The notes under the pieces were generated by a model. The model was not told where the DNA came from. It saw only the letters and a list, made by a program, of their open reading frames with translations, and ran no database searches. 64,000 bases of DNA from Buchnera aphidicola (Cavariella theobaldi) (GTDB lineage Bacteria > Pseudomonadota > Gammaproteobacteria > Enterobacterales > Enterobacteriaceae). The stretch covers positions 186,001 through 250,000 of the forward strand of contig NZ_OZ060413.1 in NCBI RefSeq assembly GCF_964059165.1, in the 5' to 3' direction. Made by a program: the position numbers and the translations under genes. Position 1 is the first letter of the stretch. Each line of letters starts with the position of its first letter. Positions 40,410 to 50,508 of the stretch are shown here, piece by piece.

Positions 40410-41846
40410 ATGAAAAAAATAACGATAGCATTTAGCATTATTATGCTAGTACTAGTGCTATTATTCAGTTCCAAAACGTCTTGGGGAATAGAAAGTGTAA
40501 ACAATATTAATAAGTTTTCTTCTCCCCAATCGTTTCCTAGTTTAGCGCCTATGTTAGAAAAGGCCACACCTTCAGTAATCAGTATTAATATTGAGGGACA
40601 AGAAGGCGTAAAAGATTCTAATTTATCTTATCAATTTAAATCTTTTTTTAGTAAGAATTTACCTTTTTGCCAAAAAGAATTGTCTTTTTATAGTTCTTCT
40701 TTTTGTCATATTCATTATTCTTCTTTAAATAATCGAAACAAATATTTTCATGCTTTAGGCTCTGGTGTGATTATTAATGCAAAAAAGGGTTATGCAGTTA
40801 CAAATTATCATGTTGTAAAAAATGCTCGTAAAATTCAAATTATATTACACGACGGACGACGTTATAAAGGAAAATTAGTTGGTAAAGATCCACATTCTGA
40901 TATTGCCTTAATACAGTTAGTAGGTGCAAAAAATTTAAAGGAAATAAAAATTGCCAATAGTGATTTTTTACGTGTAGGAGATTATACTGTTGCTATTGGA
41001 AATCCTTATGGTTTAGGGCAAACTGTAACATCAGGTATCATTTCTGCATTAGGGCGAACTGGATTAAATATTGAACATTATGAGAATTTCATTCAAACTG
41101 ATGCAGCTATTAATAGAGGAAATTCAGGTGGAGCGTTATTAAATCTACAAGGGGAATTGATAGGAATAAACACAGCTATTTTAGCTCCAGATGGAGGTAA
41201 CATCGGTATTGGTTTTGCCATTCCTGTTAATATGGTTAAAAATTTAACAGAACAAATAGAACTATTTGGTCAAGTACAACGCGGAGAGTTAGGAATAGTT
41301 GGAATAGAATTAAATGCCGATTTATCTAAAATCATGCATATCAATATACAAAAAGGTGCTTTTGTAAGTCAAGTATTATCTAATTCTTCAGCTTTTAATG
41401 CTGGTATACGAGCTGGTGATGTTATAGTTTCTTTAAACGACAAAATAATTTCTAGTTTTGCAGCATTACGTGCTGAAGTGAGTTCTCTGCCAGTAAAAAC
41501 TAAGATCAAATTAGGAATATTTCGCCAAGGAAAAGTTCATACTACTATAGTAGAATTACAAAATGCATCCCATAATAGTTTAACTTTTAAAAATACATAT
41601 TCACAACTAGAAGGTATGCAATTGAAAAACGTTTTCTTAAACGGAAAAACAATAGTACAGGTTACACGAGTTATAAAAAACACTCAAGCCTCTAGAGTTG
41701 GATTTAAGAAAAATGATATTATCATATCATTTAATAAAAAAGTAGTTAATAATTTACGTGCATTAAAGAAAATGTTAGATATGAAGCCGAATGTATTAGT
41801 TTTTTATGTACAGCGAGGTAACAGCAATATCTTTTTAGTAATTTAG
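40410..41846 (+). CDS. degP: Periplasmic serine protease/chaperone DegP (HtrA)
   Basis: 478 residues (474 in E. coli). It degrades or refolds misfolded envelope proteins. An N-terminal signal peptide of about 26 residues (KK followed by a hydrophobic stretch) is present. The trypsin-like domain carries the catalytic triad H134 (TNYHVVKNA), D164 (HSDIALIQ) and S239 (GNSGGALLN). Two PDZ domains follow, from about 290 (GIVGIELN...GIRAGDVIVSLND) and 385 (GFKKNDIIISFN). The LA-loop region around residues 65-110 is conserved only loosely. It is divergent from apbE and convergent with dapD. Retention fits a cell that still has an outer membrane (see bamA). Confidence 0.96.
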   Translation: MKKITIAFSIIMLVLVLLFSSKTSWGIESVNNINKFSSPQSFPSLAPMLEKATPSVISINIEGQEGVKDSNLSYQFKSFFSKNLPFCQKELSFYSSSFCHIHYSSLNNRNKYFHALGSGVIINAKKGYAVTNYHVVKNARKIQIILHDGRRYKGKLVGKDPHSDIALIQLVGAKNLKEIKIANSDFLRVGDYTVAIGNPYGLGQTVTSGIISALGRTGLNIEHYENFIQTDAAINRGNSGGALLNLQGELIGINTAILAPDGGNIGIGFAIPVNMVKNLTEQIELFGQVQRGELGIVGIELNADLSKIMHINIQKGAFVSQVLSNSSAFNAGIRAGDVIVSLNDKIISSFAALRAEVSSLPVKTKIKLGIFRQGKVHTTIVELQNASHNSLTFKNTYSQLEGMQLKNVFLNGKTIVQVTRVIKNTQASRVGFKKNDIIISFNKKVVNNLRALKKMLDMKPNVLVFYVQRGNSNIFLVI

Positions 41847-41876
41847 TAATAATTGTAAATATGTATGATGATTTTT

Positions 41877-41899
41877 ATCCGCCTATCGTACGGGCGGAT
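41877..41899 (+). terminator. Terminator hairpin between degP and dapD
   Basis: ATCCGCC (41877-41883) and GGCGGAT (41893-41899) form a perfect 7-bp GC-rich stem with a 9-nt loop, followed on the plus side by TGTTTTCT. It lies between the convergent stops of degP and dapD. Confidence 0.7.
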
Positions 41900-41910
41900 T
41901 GTTTTCTATA

Positions 41911-42741
41911 TCATATTTCATCTATGTTTCGTAATAATTGATTAATTTCTACTTTCATTTTCGTTTTAGAATCTACTTTTTTTACAATAATCGCAGCATA
42001 AAGATGACAATTTCCTTTCCGTGATGGTAAACTACCAGATACCACTACAGAACCAGAAGGTACTTTGCCGTAATAAATTTTTCCTGTATCTCTATCATAT
42101 ATTTTAGTACTTTGACCAATAAAAACACCCATAGAAATAACTGAATTTTTTTCTACAATAACACCTTCAACTATTTCAGAACGAGCACCAATAAAGCAAT
42201 TGTCTTCAATAATAGTCGGGTTATTTTGTAAAGGCTCTAATACGCCACCTATACCAACCCCTCCAGATAAATGTACATTTTTACCAATTTGAGCGCAGGA
42301 TCCTACAGTAGACCATGTATCAATCATGCTTCCTTCATCTACGTATGCTCCTATATTAACATAAGAAGGCATAATTACTGTATTTTGCGCAATAAATGAT
42401 CCATACCGTACCGTTGCGGGAGGCACAATACGCACTTTTTCTAATTGAAATTTTTGTTCGTTATATGAATGATATTTAAGAGGAATTTTATCATAAAAAC
42501 AATTATTGTCACCTTTGATAATTTTATTTTTTTTAAAGTAGATATATAATAAAACAGCTTTTTTAATCCATTGGTGAGTGGTCCATGTATTATTTTTTTT
42601 TTCTGATATTCGAATTTTACCGTCATTTAATAATTTTATTGCATATTCAATTTTTTCAAATTCATGCGTATTAATAATATTGCTATCGATAGTATTTTTT
42701 CGCGCATATATTTCTTCAATTTTATTTTGTAGTAATTGCAT
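41911..42741 (-). CDS. dapD: Tetrahydrodipicolinate N-succinyltransferase DapD
   Basis: 276 residues (274 in E. coli). It succinylates tetrahydrodipicolinate on the route to diaminopimelate and lysine. An N-terminal helical domain is followed by left-handed beta-helix hexapeptide repeats ([40 protein letters not shown]) and a C-terminal domain. The open frame begins 8 codons earlier, but the ATG at 42741 has GGAGA 6-10 nt upstream and gives [10 protein letters not shown], matching E. coli MQQLQNIIE. With no peptidoglycan genes in the window, its product would serve lysine supply rather than the cell wall. Confidence 0.96.
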   Translation of the reverse strand: MQLLQNKIEEIYARKNTIDSNIINTHEFEKIEYAIKLLNDGKIRISEKKNNTWTTHQWIKKAVLLYIYFKKNKIIKGDNNCFYDKIPLKYHSYNEQKFQLEKVRIVPPATVRYGSFIAQNTVIMPSYVNIGAYVDEGSMIDTWSTVGSCAQIGKNVHLSGGVGIGGVLEPLQNNPTIIEDNCFIGARSEIVEGVIVEKNSVISMGVFIGQSTKIYDRDTGKIYYGKVPSGSVVVSGSLPSRKGNCHLYAAIIVKKVDSKTKMKVEINQLLRNIDEI

Positions 42742-42872
42742 GTATTTATCTCCATTGTTAATCATAAAATTTTTATAATATAAAATATTATTTTTTATAT
42801 GTTAATAAATCTTAACGATATAATAACAGCCTATCATAATTCATATATTTTGAAATTACTTAGTATATAAGG

Positions 42873-43667
42873 TTAAGGTTGGTTAATTAATATAGAAGGG
42901 ATAGTTTCATTTTTTTGCCATGTTAAAATATTACAGCCATCTTTTGTTACTAAGATAGTGTGTTCGTATTGAGCAGATAAAGAGCGATCTTTTGTTTTTA
43001 CAGTCCAGCCATCTTTCATACATTTTACTTCTGCACCACCTGTATTAATCATGGGTTCAATAGTAAAAATCATATTTTCTTCGACAATGTTGTTATTTTT
43101 TTTATTTTTATAATGCAAGATATGTGGTTGTTCATGAAAATTATAACCAATACCATGACCACAATATTCTTTTACTACTGAAAATTTTTCTTTTTGAACA
43201 TATTTTTCAATTGTTTCTCCAATTTTATATAATGGTATTCCAGGACGTACTATATTTAATGCTTGATATAAACTTTCACGCGTAACTTCACATAAGCGTT
43301 TAGCCAAATCACTTATTTTTCCTACATAAAACATTTTAGATGCATCACCATGATAACCATTTTTAATAATTGCAACATCAATATTAACTATATCCCCTTC
43401 TTTTAAATTTTTTGAATCACTTGGTATGCCATGGCAGACGGTGTCATTTATAGAGATACAAATAGATTTTGGAAATCCATGATATCCTAAACAAGCTGGA
43501 ATTGCTTTCTGTTGTGTAACAATGTAATCATGACAAATATTATTAATTTTTTCTGTACTAATATTAGGCTTAATATATTCTTCAATCATTTCTAAAACTT
43601 CAGAAACTAGTTTTCCTGATATGCGCATTTTTTTTATTTCTGATGCTGTTTTAATTATATAACTCAT
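42873..43667 (-). CDS. map: Methionine aminopeptidase Map
   Basis: 264 residues, the E. coli length. It removes the initiator methionine from nascent proteins. The five metal ligands of the type I family can be placed: Asp in NIDVAIIKNGYHGDASKMF (two Asp), His in YCGHGIGYNFHE, Glu in TIEPMINTGG, and Glu in AQYEHTILVT. The substrate His in CLGYHGFPKS is present. It is divergent from rpsB, the map/rpsB arrangement of E. coli, with a 280-bp shared promoter region. Confidence 0.97.
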   Translation of the reverse strand: MSYIIKTASEIKKMRISGKLVSEVLEMIEEYIKPNISTEKINNICHDYIVTQQKAIPACLGYHGFPKSICISINDTVCHGIPSDSKNLKEGDIVNIDVAIIKNGYHGDASKMFYVGKISDLAKRLCEVTRESLYQALNIVRPGIPLYKIGETIEKYVQKEKFSVVKEYCGHGIGYNFHEQPHILHYKNKKNNNIVEENMIFTIEPMINTGGAEVKCMKDGWTVKTKDRSLSAQYEHTILVTKDGCNILTWQKNETIPSILINQP

Positions 43668-43767
43668 AAAATTTCTCTATTTTTATCCAAATGAATTTAT
43701 GATTATTAACAATTTATTATAAAATTTTTAATTTTTTATATGTTTTTTATATATAATATTAAAAATT

Positions 43768-43797
43768 TTGAAATTAATAGACAATTGTTTATATAAT
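43768..43797 (+). promoter_or_regulatory. Candidate sigma-70 promoter of rpsB-tsf
   Basis: TTGAAA (43768-43773) and a perfect TATAAT (43792-43797) are separated by 18 nt, about 150 nt ahead of rpsB, leaving a long leader. The -10 is consensus. AT-rich background lowers certainty. Confidence 0.5.
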
Positions 43798-43947
43798 CCT
43801 TAACTGAATATGATATAAATAATTTTTATATAACATATAATTATTATAATTATTAAAAAATTGATATATTATTATTGTGAAAATGAGATTAACGTTTTTA
43901 TTGTATTTCATTTTGTGCATTCTTTATATTCTTTATTAGAGGTAAAT

Positions 43948-44685
43948 ATGGAAATAGTATCAATGCGTGCAATGTTAAAAGCGGGTGTACATTTCGGACA
44001 TCAAACTCGATATTGGAATCCTAAAATGAAATCTTTTATTTTTGGTTCTCAAAATAGAGTGCATATTATTAATTTAGAAAAAACTCTTCCTATGTTTCAT
44101 ACTGCCTTGCTAGAATTAAAAAAAATTTCTGTTAGAAAAGGAAAAATATTATTTGTAGGTACAAAAAAAGCAGCTAGTAAAGTAATAAAAGATGTTGCTA
44201 TTCATTGTGAACAATTTTATGTTAATCACCGATGGTTAGGTGGTATGTTGACAAATTGGAAAACAGTACGACAGTCTATAAAATTATTAAAAGATTTAGA
44301 GATAGAATCACAAGATGGCACCTTTGACAAATTAACTAAGAAAGAAGCTTTAATACGCTCAAGAGAATTAGCTAAGTTAGAAAATAGTTTGGGGGGTATT
44401 AAAAATATGGGTGGTTTACCTGATTGTTTATTTGTCGTCGATGCTTTGCATGAAAATATTGCAATAAAAGAGGCTAATAATTTAGGTATTCCAGTTTTTG
44501 CGATCGTGGACACGAATTCTAATCCTGATGGTGTAGATTATATTATTCCCGGAAATGATGACGCAATTCGATCTATAAAATTATATTTGCAGGCTATTGC
44601 ATCAACTATTTTTAAAACAAGAAATAAAAATATATTAGAAGAAGTGCGTATTAATAACAATAAAACAGCAATAGCATATAAATAA
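43948..44685 (+). CDS. rpsB: 30S ribosomal protein S2
   Basis: 245 residues (241 in E. coli). S2 binds the 30S neck region near S1 and is needed for initiation. The sequence [22 protein letters not shown] and [21 protein letters not shown]-type block ([19 protein letters not shown]) are nearly identical to E. coli, as is [20 protein letters not shown]. An open frame runs back to a TTG at 43861, but the ATG at 43948 has AGAGG upstream and the correct N-terminus. The C-terminal tail is diverged and lysine/asparagine-rich. tsf follows after 53 nt. Confidence 0.97.
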   Translation: MEIVSMRAMLKAGVHFGHQTRYWNPKMKSFIFGSQNRVHIINLEKTLPMFHTALLELKKISVRKGKILFVGTKKAASKVIKDVAIHCEQFYVNHRWLGGMLTNWKTVRQSIKLLKDLEIESQDGTFDKLTKKEALIRSRELAKLENSLGGIKNMGGLPDCLFVVDALHENIAIKEANNLGIPVFAIVDTNSNPDGVDYIIPGNDDAIRSIKLYLQAIASTIFKTRNKNILEEVRINNNKTAIAYK

Positions 44686-44738
44686 AATAAATTATTTACA
44701 TAGATAATACTAAATTTATCAGCGGATAGGAGACAATT

Positions 44739-45554
44739 ATGATCAAAATTTCAGCAACTCTTATAAAAGAACTGCGATCTTTGACTGGCGCAGGATTTAT
44801 GGAGTGTAAAAAAGCACTTTTAGAAGAAAAAGGAGATATTGAAAAATCAATTGATCATTTACGAAAATTAGGACATGCCAAAGCTCAAAAAAAAATACAT
44901 AATATTACAAATTATGGTGTGATATTTGCTCATACTAAAGATAATTGCAGTGCTTTATTGGAATTAAATTGTGAAACAGATTTTGTGGCTAAAGACACTT
45001 TGTTTCAATCTTTTGGAAAAGAGGTAATTTCTACAGCTCTATCTCAGAACATAAGAGAGATTAATGAATTAAGATCTTTATTTAATAATAAAAGAATAGA
45101 TTTAATTAATAGAATTAATGAAAATATAAATATATGTAATTTTTCTGCTATATATAATCAAAATGTTACTTCTTATGTGCATGATAATCGGATTGGTGTG
45201 TTAGTTTCTGTAGATAATTTGAACACAAAAATTAGTAAAAATATTGCAATGCATATTGCTGCAAGTAAACCAGAATATTTATGTGCAGAAGATGTACCAC
45301 ATTCTATTTTTGATAGAGAATATCAAATACAATTAGCATTGTTAAAAAATATTAACAAGCCCGATAACATATTAAAAAAAATTATGATAGGAAGAATGCA
45401 AAAATTTACTAATAGTATTTCTTTAATCGGTCAAGATTTTGTTATAGATCCTACAAAAACAGTAGGTCAATTGTTACAAGAATATAATGCAAAAGTAATA
45501 TCTTTCATACGATTTGAAATAGGAGAAAAAGTTATTAACAGTCTTTTTATATAG
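44739..45554 (+). CDS. tsf: Translation elongation factor Ts
   Basis: 271 residues (283 in E. coli). The nucleotide-exchange factor for EF-Tu. The N-terminal UBA-like module reads [36 protein letters not shown], and the EF-Tu-contacting TDFVAKD motif appears in [23 protein letters not shown] from the core domain is present. The coiled-coil/C-terminal region is shortened, accounting for the smaller size. A strong AGGAGA site precedes the ATG. It lies in an rpsB-tsf-pyrH-frr run, as in E. coli. Confidence 0.97.
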   Translation: MIKISATLIKELRSLTGAGFMECKKALLEEKGDIEKSIDHLRKLGHAKAQKKIHNITNYGVIFAHTKDNCSALLELNCETDFVAKDTLFQSFGKEVISTALSQNIREINELRSLFNNKRIDLINRINENINICNFSAIYNQNVTSYVHDNRIGVLVSVDNLNTKISKNIAMHIAASKPEYLCAEDVPHSIFDREYQIQLALLKNINKPDNILKKIMIGRMQKFTNSISLIGQDFVIDPTKTVGQLLQEYNAKVISFIRFEIGEKVINSLFI

Positions 45555-45624
45555 TTATTTTATATAAAGACAATATTTTCAATATTAAAAAATTTTTTAA
45601 AAAAAAGATTACATTTATTTTTTA

Positions 45625-45643
45625 TTTTTTTTTTTTTTTTTTT
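45625..45643. repeat. T19 homopolymer tract between tsf and pyrH
   Basis: Nineteen consecutive T precede pyrH by about 40 nt. On the plus strand it could act as the U tract of a tsf terminator, preceded by the weak AT stem near 45590-45605. Length is likely to vary between cells or reads. Confidence 0.7.
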
Positions 45644-45680
45644 GCATACTAATATAACAATATATTTTGAGTTGATAAAT

Positions 45681-46406
45681 ATGTCTACCAATATGAATCT
45701 TATATACCAACGTATTTTATTAAAAATAAGCGGCGAAGTATTGCAAGGCATTAATAAATTTGGTATTGATATAAATTCTTTTATTAGAATAGCAAAAGAA
45801 GTGAAATGTTTAGTAGACATGGGTTTACAAGTTGGTTTAGTCATTGGTAGTGGTAATTTATTTCGCGGTGAAAAATTATCTAAAATAGGAATGAATCGAA
45901 TAACATCTGACCATATCGGTATATTATCAACCGTCATTAATAGTCTCACAATGCAGGATATTATGCGTTCTATATCATTAAAGTCTTGTGTAATGTCAGC
46001 TATACCCATTCATGGTATATGTCAAATATATAATTGGGAAAAAGCTATTAATTTGTTGCGTAAAAACATTGTGGTTATTTTTTCAGCTGGAACTGGTAAT
46101 CCTCTTTTTACTACTGATTCTGCAGCTTGTCTACGAAGTATTGAAACAAAAGTAGATATTTTATTAAAAGGTACAAAAGTAGATGGCGTTTATTCTTCAG
46201 ATCCTCAAAAAAATAAACATGCTATTTTTTATAAAAAATTACAATATGAAGATGTTTTAAAGCGCGAATTAAGAGTCATGGACTTAACTGCTTTTACATT
46301 AGCTCGAGATCATAATTTACCCATGCGTGTTTTTAACATTAACAAACCAGGTTCTTTATACCGAATTCTTATAGGAAAAGATGAGGGCACATTAATCACT
46401 ATATAA
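45681..46406 (+). CDS. pyrH: Uridylate kinase PyrH
   Basis: 241 residues, the E. coli length. A hexameric UMP kinase of the amino-acid-kinase fold, inhibited by UTP and activated by GTP in E. coli. Motifs: RILLKISGEVLQG at the N-terminus, VIGSGNLFRG (usually GGGN), FSAGTGNPLFTTDSAACLR, and KGTKVDGVYSSDP. The open frame begins 13 codons earlier next to the T19 run; the ATG at 45681 is chosen by similarity to E. coli MATN. The second residue of the usual GGGNLFRG motif is Ser here. Confidence 0.96.
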   Translation: MSTNMNLIYQRILLKISGEVLQGINKFGIDINSFIRIAKEVKCLVDMGLQVGLVIGSGNLFRGEKLSKIGMNRITSDHIGILSTVINSLTMQDIMRSISLKSCVMSAIPIHGICQIYNWEKAINLLRKNIVVIFSAGTGNPLFTTDSAACLRSIETKVDILLKGTKVDGVYSSDPQKNKHAIFYKKLQYEDVLKRELRVMDLTAFTLARDHNLPMRVFNINKPGSLYRILIGKDEGTLITI

Positions 46407-46477
46407 ATTTTTTGATGACGCCACGACATCCATAAAGATTTTATGTTTATATTTAATATATCTTATAGGTATTATAT

Positions 46478-47035
46478 ATGCTTGATCAAATTCGCGAACA
46501 GAGTCATAAAAAAATGCAAATCTGTGTACAAACTTTTCAAAGTCATGTTAATACTATTCGGACAGGGCGGGCATCTCCCGATCTTCTAAATAGCATTTAT
46601 GTTGAATATTTTGGTGTAAAAACCCCATTAAGAAAAGTGGCTAATATAATAGTAGAAGATTTTCACACGTTAAAAATTAATGTTTTTGATGATTCAATGA
46701 CTAATATAATAAAAAAGTCTCTTTTGAATTCTAAACTCGATTTAAATCCCATATTACATGGCAAAGATATTCGAGTGCCTTTACCTGCACTGACAGAAGA
46801 AAGAAGAAAAAAATTAATTAAATTAGTTCGTGGAGATGCAGAAAATAGTCGTATTGTGATTCGTAATATTCGTAGAGATGCAAATGATAAAATTAAAAAA
46901 TGTTTAAAAAATAAAATAATTAGTATAGATCAAGAACGTTCTGTACAAAATGCCATTCAAACAATAACAGATAAATTCATTCAAGAATTAGAAATTATTG
47001 TATTAAAAAAAGAAAAAGAACTAATGCAATTATAG
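46478..47035 (+). CDS. frr: Ribosome recycling factor Frr
   Basis: 185 residues, the E. coli length. With EF-G it splits the post-termination ribosome. The protein shows the two-domain tRNA-like shape signature: the helical segment IRTGRASPDLLNSIYVEYFG, the loop with TPLRKVANI, then LPALTEERRKKLIKLVRGDAENSRIVIRNIRRDAND and a long C-terminal helix. Arg in VRGDAENSR and the hinge regions are kept. It closes the rpsB-tsf-pyrH-frr cluster. dxr and uppS, expected next in the order I recall, are absent. Confidence 0.97.
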   Translation: MLDQIREQSHKKMQICVQTFQSHVNTIRTGRASPDLLNSIYVEYFGVKTPLRKVANIIVEDFHTLKINVFDDSMTNIIKKSLLNSKLDLNPILHGKDIRVPLPALTEERRKKLIKLVRGDAENSRIVIRNIRRDANDKIKKCLKNKIISIDQERSVQNAIQTITDKFIQELEIIVLKKEKELMQL

Positions 47036-47173
47036 TTAATATATTTTTAATGATGATTTAATAATTTATTTTTTATAACATAAGACTTTTTTTAATAATA
47101 AATAATAACGTAAAAAATCAATGATTTTAAAATTTTAAATTGATTGATATGCATATATATTTCTTAAGAATAG

Positions 47174-47189
47174 CTATTGTATACAATAG
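47174..47189. repeat. 16-bp perfect palindrome
   Basis: CTATTGTATACAATAG reads identically on both strands, 139 nt after the frr stop. No regulator can be assigned. Confidence 0.45.
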
Positions 47190-47407
47190 TATTAATATAC
47201 GAGATTAACAATAGTAATTTTTATCTTTTAATTTTAATAAAATAAAAATAATAATCAATTAAAAAAAGAAATAATTATTGGTGATCAATAATGTTTTGAG
47301 ATAATGCAAAGAATAATCATTGTTTCCGATTATCAAAATACAGTATTAATTTTATATGCATAAAATAGCTAATATTAGTATAGCTGCCAATGATAAAGAA
47401 TAATATT

Positions 47408-47450
47408 AATGCATGGCTTATAGATGTAAAAAATCAGCATGCATTTTTTT
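47408..47450 (+). terminator. Terminator-like hairpin downstream of frr
   Basis: AATGCATG (47408-47415) and CATGCATT (47438-47445) form an 8-bp stem with a 22-nt loop, running straight into seven T (47444-47450). It stands 370 nt after frr, so it may end the rpsB-frr transcript or be a relic of the lost dxr/uppS genes. Confidence 0.5.
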
Positions 47451-47525
47451 AGAACAGTGTTTTATAAAAAATATTATAAAATATTACTATTTTATAAAAA
47501 TTATTTTTTATTAAATATCTCTATT

Positions 47526-47567
47526 AATTATTATTTGCTCGTCTAATATGATCGAGACAAAATAATT
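47526..47567. repeat. Bulged stem-loop upstream of bamA
   Basis: AATTATTATTTGCTCG (47526-47541) pairs with CGAGACAAAATAATT (47553-47567) apart from one bulged base and one mismatch, around an 11-nt loop. Position about 440 nt before bamA. Role unknown. Confidence 0.4.
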
Positions 47568-48004
47568 CTAAAAATTAAAAAGGATTTAAAAGATAAAATA
47601 ACATAAAAAAGCATTTTTTGATCTATTTTTTATTTATGAATTGATTAATAGCAAGATTTTTAAAAAATTAAGTAATTTTTTATCGTAGAAAATAAAATAT
47701 GTTTTATTTTATTATTACTTATTTAAAAAATTAATTTTTAATAAGTATATTTTTAATATTGTCATTTTTATTATACGAATATCATTCGTACAGTGTTTAT
47801 AAAAAGCATTGATGTTAAAAAATATTTTAAAAAATTACATTTTATTTCAATAATCAAATAATATTAAAATTTAATTTTTTAATAACTCTCACCGCGAGTA
47901 TTGTTTCATTATTTTTTGTATTGCATAATATTTTAAATATATCAATGTCATTAATATATTATGTTCAATTATAGAGTATATCAGTAGGAATAAATGTAAT
48001 CACA

Positions 48005-50413
48005 ATGTTAATAAAAAATTGTATTGTAGCTTTTTTTATATTTTTAAGTTTTAATATTTGTGCAAATGAAATAGGAGTAATAGAAAAAATTCAGTTTCAA
48101 GGATTAAAATCTATTACCAAAGATGAGGCATTAAAGAATATTCCATTAAATATTGGAAAAACAATATCTGATGATGATATTCAAGAAAGTATTAATCTTT
48201 TATTTCAAACGGGTATATTTCAAGATATCCAAGTCTTTTATTCGGGAAAGACTGTTACTTTTAAAGTAAAAGAAAGACCTATTATTGCTGATATTATTAT
48301 AGAAGGGAATAAAACTATTAGTACAGAAATACTCAATAAATATTTAACTCAATTAGGAATTAAAATAGGTAGTATATTCAATCCATTTATTAATCATATT
48401 TTTTTGAAAAAATTGGAAGATTTTTATAAAGATTTTGGTAAATATAAAGCCAATATTCAAATATTAACGAAAATTTCTTCTAGCAATGCGGTGTATTTAA
48501 AAATTATTATTCAAGAAAATTTAGCAACTAAAATTAAAGAAATAAAAATTATTGGAAATCGTATGTTTTCTGATAAGAAATTAATATCGTTATTTTACTT
48601 AAAATCTTGTAATCATTGTTGGAATATATGGGATAATTGTATTTATTATGCTAAAAGATTTCAACAAGATGTAGATAATTTAAGAAATTTTTATTTAAAT
48701 CAAGGATATTTTTATTTTCATATTAATGAAGAAAAAATAAATTTTACACAGGATAAAAATAACGTGAATATTGTTCTTAATGTTTCTGAAGGAGAACAAT
48801 ATAAAATTTCTAAATTATTTGTTCATAGCGACTGTTTTGATCATAAAAAATTAATTAGAGATATTATTAAAATTCATAAAAATGAATTATATAGTAAAGA
48901 AAAAATTAATTTTTCTATTAATATGATAAAAGATATATTATCTAACTATGGATATATTAATGCTCAAGTTAATGTATATCTAGAAATGAATCATTCTAAA
49001 AAAACTATTGATTTAAAATTTTATATTTATAAGAAAAAACGTTATATTGTACATAATATATCTTTTAGAGGTAATGTAATTACTCAAGACATTACATTAC
49101 GTCGCGCTATAAAACAAAAAGAAGGTGTATGGTTTAATAAACACTTAGTTGATCTTGGCAAACAATCATTAGAAAAAACACAATATTTCAGTGATATACA
49201 AATATTAACCAATTTAATTTCAAATGAATCTAATCAAATAGATATAATTTATGTAGTGAAAGAAAACCAGACAGGTGCAATAAACTTTAGTATGGGATAT
49301 GGATTAGATACTGGCGTAAATAGTCAAATATCTTTTTCTCAAAATAATTTATTTGGATCTGGAAATTCTATTCAAGCCAAGATTATTAAAAGTAGTAATC
49401 AAAAATATTTAGATATGATAATAGAATATCCTTATTTTATATCTAATAATATCCATCTAAAAAGTCGTCTTTTTTATAATGACTATAAATATAATGCACA
49501 GAATATATCTAGTAGTATAAATAATAATTCTGGTATTGAAGCTAATTTAGGGTTATTTATTAATGATTTTCATGAATTAAATTTAGGTCTAGGATATACT
49601 CATAATAATATTTTTCAGCTTGTAAATAAAGCCAAAATTCAAAAATATACAAAAGTATCATATGAAAAATATTTTAAAAATGTTATCGAAAATGACATTA
49701 CTTTACATTATTCATGGATATACGATGATTTAAAATATTTTTATTTTCCTATATCTGGTAAAAAAATTAGTATTAGTGCGAAAAATACTATTTTTAGTTC
49801 TGATAATTTTTTTTATAAATTGATGTTAGATAGTACATTTTTTACGCCCTTAAATAAAGACAATACATTTTTATTTTTAAATCATTTTTATTTTGGACTA
49901 ACAAATTTTTTTAATTTAGAAAAATTACCTTTTTATGAAAAATTTTATGCTAACAATATCAATAATATCCGTGGTTTTAAATTAAATACTATTGGTCCAA
50001 AAAATGTAGATCATTGGTATGATAAGAATCTATGTCTGGGATATAAAAATAATAACTCTTGCGAATCTATTGAATCTGTAGGTGGTAATGCCATGATGAT
50101 AATGAATGTAGAGTGTATTTTTCCTATGCCATGGATAGATAAAGAATATAGTAATTATTTAAGATCTTCTTTTTTCTTAGATTTTGGTAGTATCTGGAAT
50201 ACATCTGATAATCCAACACATCCCGTCAATACAGACAATCTTTTTAATCAAAATAAATTCAAAAATAATATTCATTTCTCTTCTGGTATAGCATTACGAT
50301 GGTTATCTCCAATAGGACCTTTAGTTTTTTCTTATGCACATCCATTTTTCTTGCAAAAATATCATCATTATCAGATACAACCATTTCAGTTTAATATTGG
50401 AAAAGTGTGGTAA
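48005..50413 (+). CDS. bamA: Outer membrane protein assembly factor BamA
   Basis: 802 residues (810 in E. coli). The beta-barrel of the BAM machine that inserts outer membrane proteins. A signal peptide (hydrophobic stretch to about residue 20, ICANE) is followed by five POTRA domains to about residue 415 (IEKIQFQGLKSI, FKVKERPIIADIIIEGN, IKEIKIIGNRMFSDKKL, YKISKLFVHSD, YIVHNISFRGN). The 16-strand barrel carries the conserved RGF in NNIRGFKLNTIGP and ends FNIGKVW with the C-terminal aromatic. The loop cysteines (CLGYKNNNSC) are kept. It shows that an outer membrane is still made although wall genes are missing. Confidence 0.97.
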   Translation: MLIKNCIVAFFIFLSFNICANEIGVIEKIQFQGLKSITKDEALKNIPLNIGKTISDDDIQESINLLFQTGIFQDIQVFYSGKTVTFKVKERPIIADIIIEGNKTISTEILNKYLTQLGIKIGSIFNPFINHIFLKKLEDFYKDFGKYKANIQILTKISSSNAVYLKIIIQENLATKIKEIKIIGNRMFSDKKLISLFYLKSCNHCWNIWDNCIYYAKRFQQDVDNLRNFYLNQGYFYFHINEEKINFTQDKNNVNIVLNVSEGEQYKISKLFVHSDCFDHKKLIRDIIKIHKNELYSKEKINFSINMIKDILSNYGYINAQVNVYLEMNHSKKTIDLKFYIYKKKRYIVHNISFRGNVITQDITLRRAIKQKEGVWFNKHLVDLGKQSLEKTQYFSDIQILTNLISNESNQIDIIYVVKENQTGAINFSMGYGLDTGVNSQISFSQNNLFGSGNSIQAKIIKSSNQKYLDMIIEYPYFISNNIHLKSRLFYNDYKYNAQNISSSINNNSGIEANLGLFINDFHELNLGLGYTHNNIFQLVNKAKIQKYTKVSYEKYFKNVIENDITLHYSWIYDDLKYFYFPISGKKISISAKNTIFSSDNFFYKLMLDSTFFTPLNKDNTFLFLNHFYFGLTNFFNLEKLPFYEKFYANNINNIRGFKLNTIGPKNVDHWYDKNLCLGYKNNNSCESIESVGGNAMMIMNVECIFPMPWIDKEYSNYLRSSFFLDFGSIWNTSDNPTHPVNTDNLFNQNKFKNNIHFSSGIALRWLSPIGPLVFSYAHPFFLQKYHHYQIQPFQFNIGKVW

Positions 50414-50508
50414 TTTATATATTATTTTATAGTAAATGATAGTACTGATAAAAATTATTGTTGAAGAATATACTATATTAGTAATTATTTAAATAAGGAT
50501 AACATTTC

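Larger units (their letters stand above)
47036..48004. other. Gene-free 969-bp region between frr and bamA (expected site of dxr-uppS)
   Basis: AT-rich, without coding frames. dxr (isoprenoid MEP pathway) and uppS (undecaprenyl diphosphate synthase) normally lie here in the order I recall and together need about 2 kb, so both are lost rather than merely diverged. Structures seen: palindromes TTCTTAAGAA (47161-47170) and 47174-47189, a terminator-like hairpin (47408-47450), and a bulged hairpin (47526-47567). The bamA promoter should be near the right end. Confidence 0.7.
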
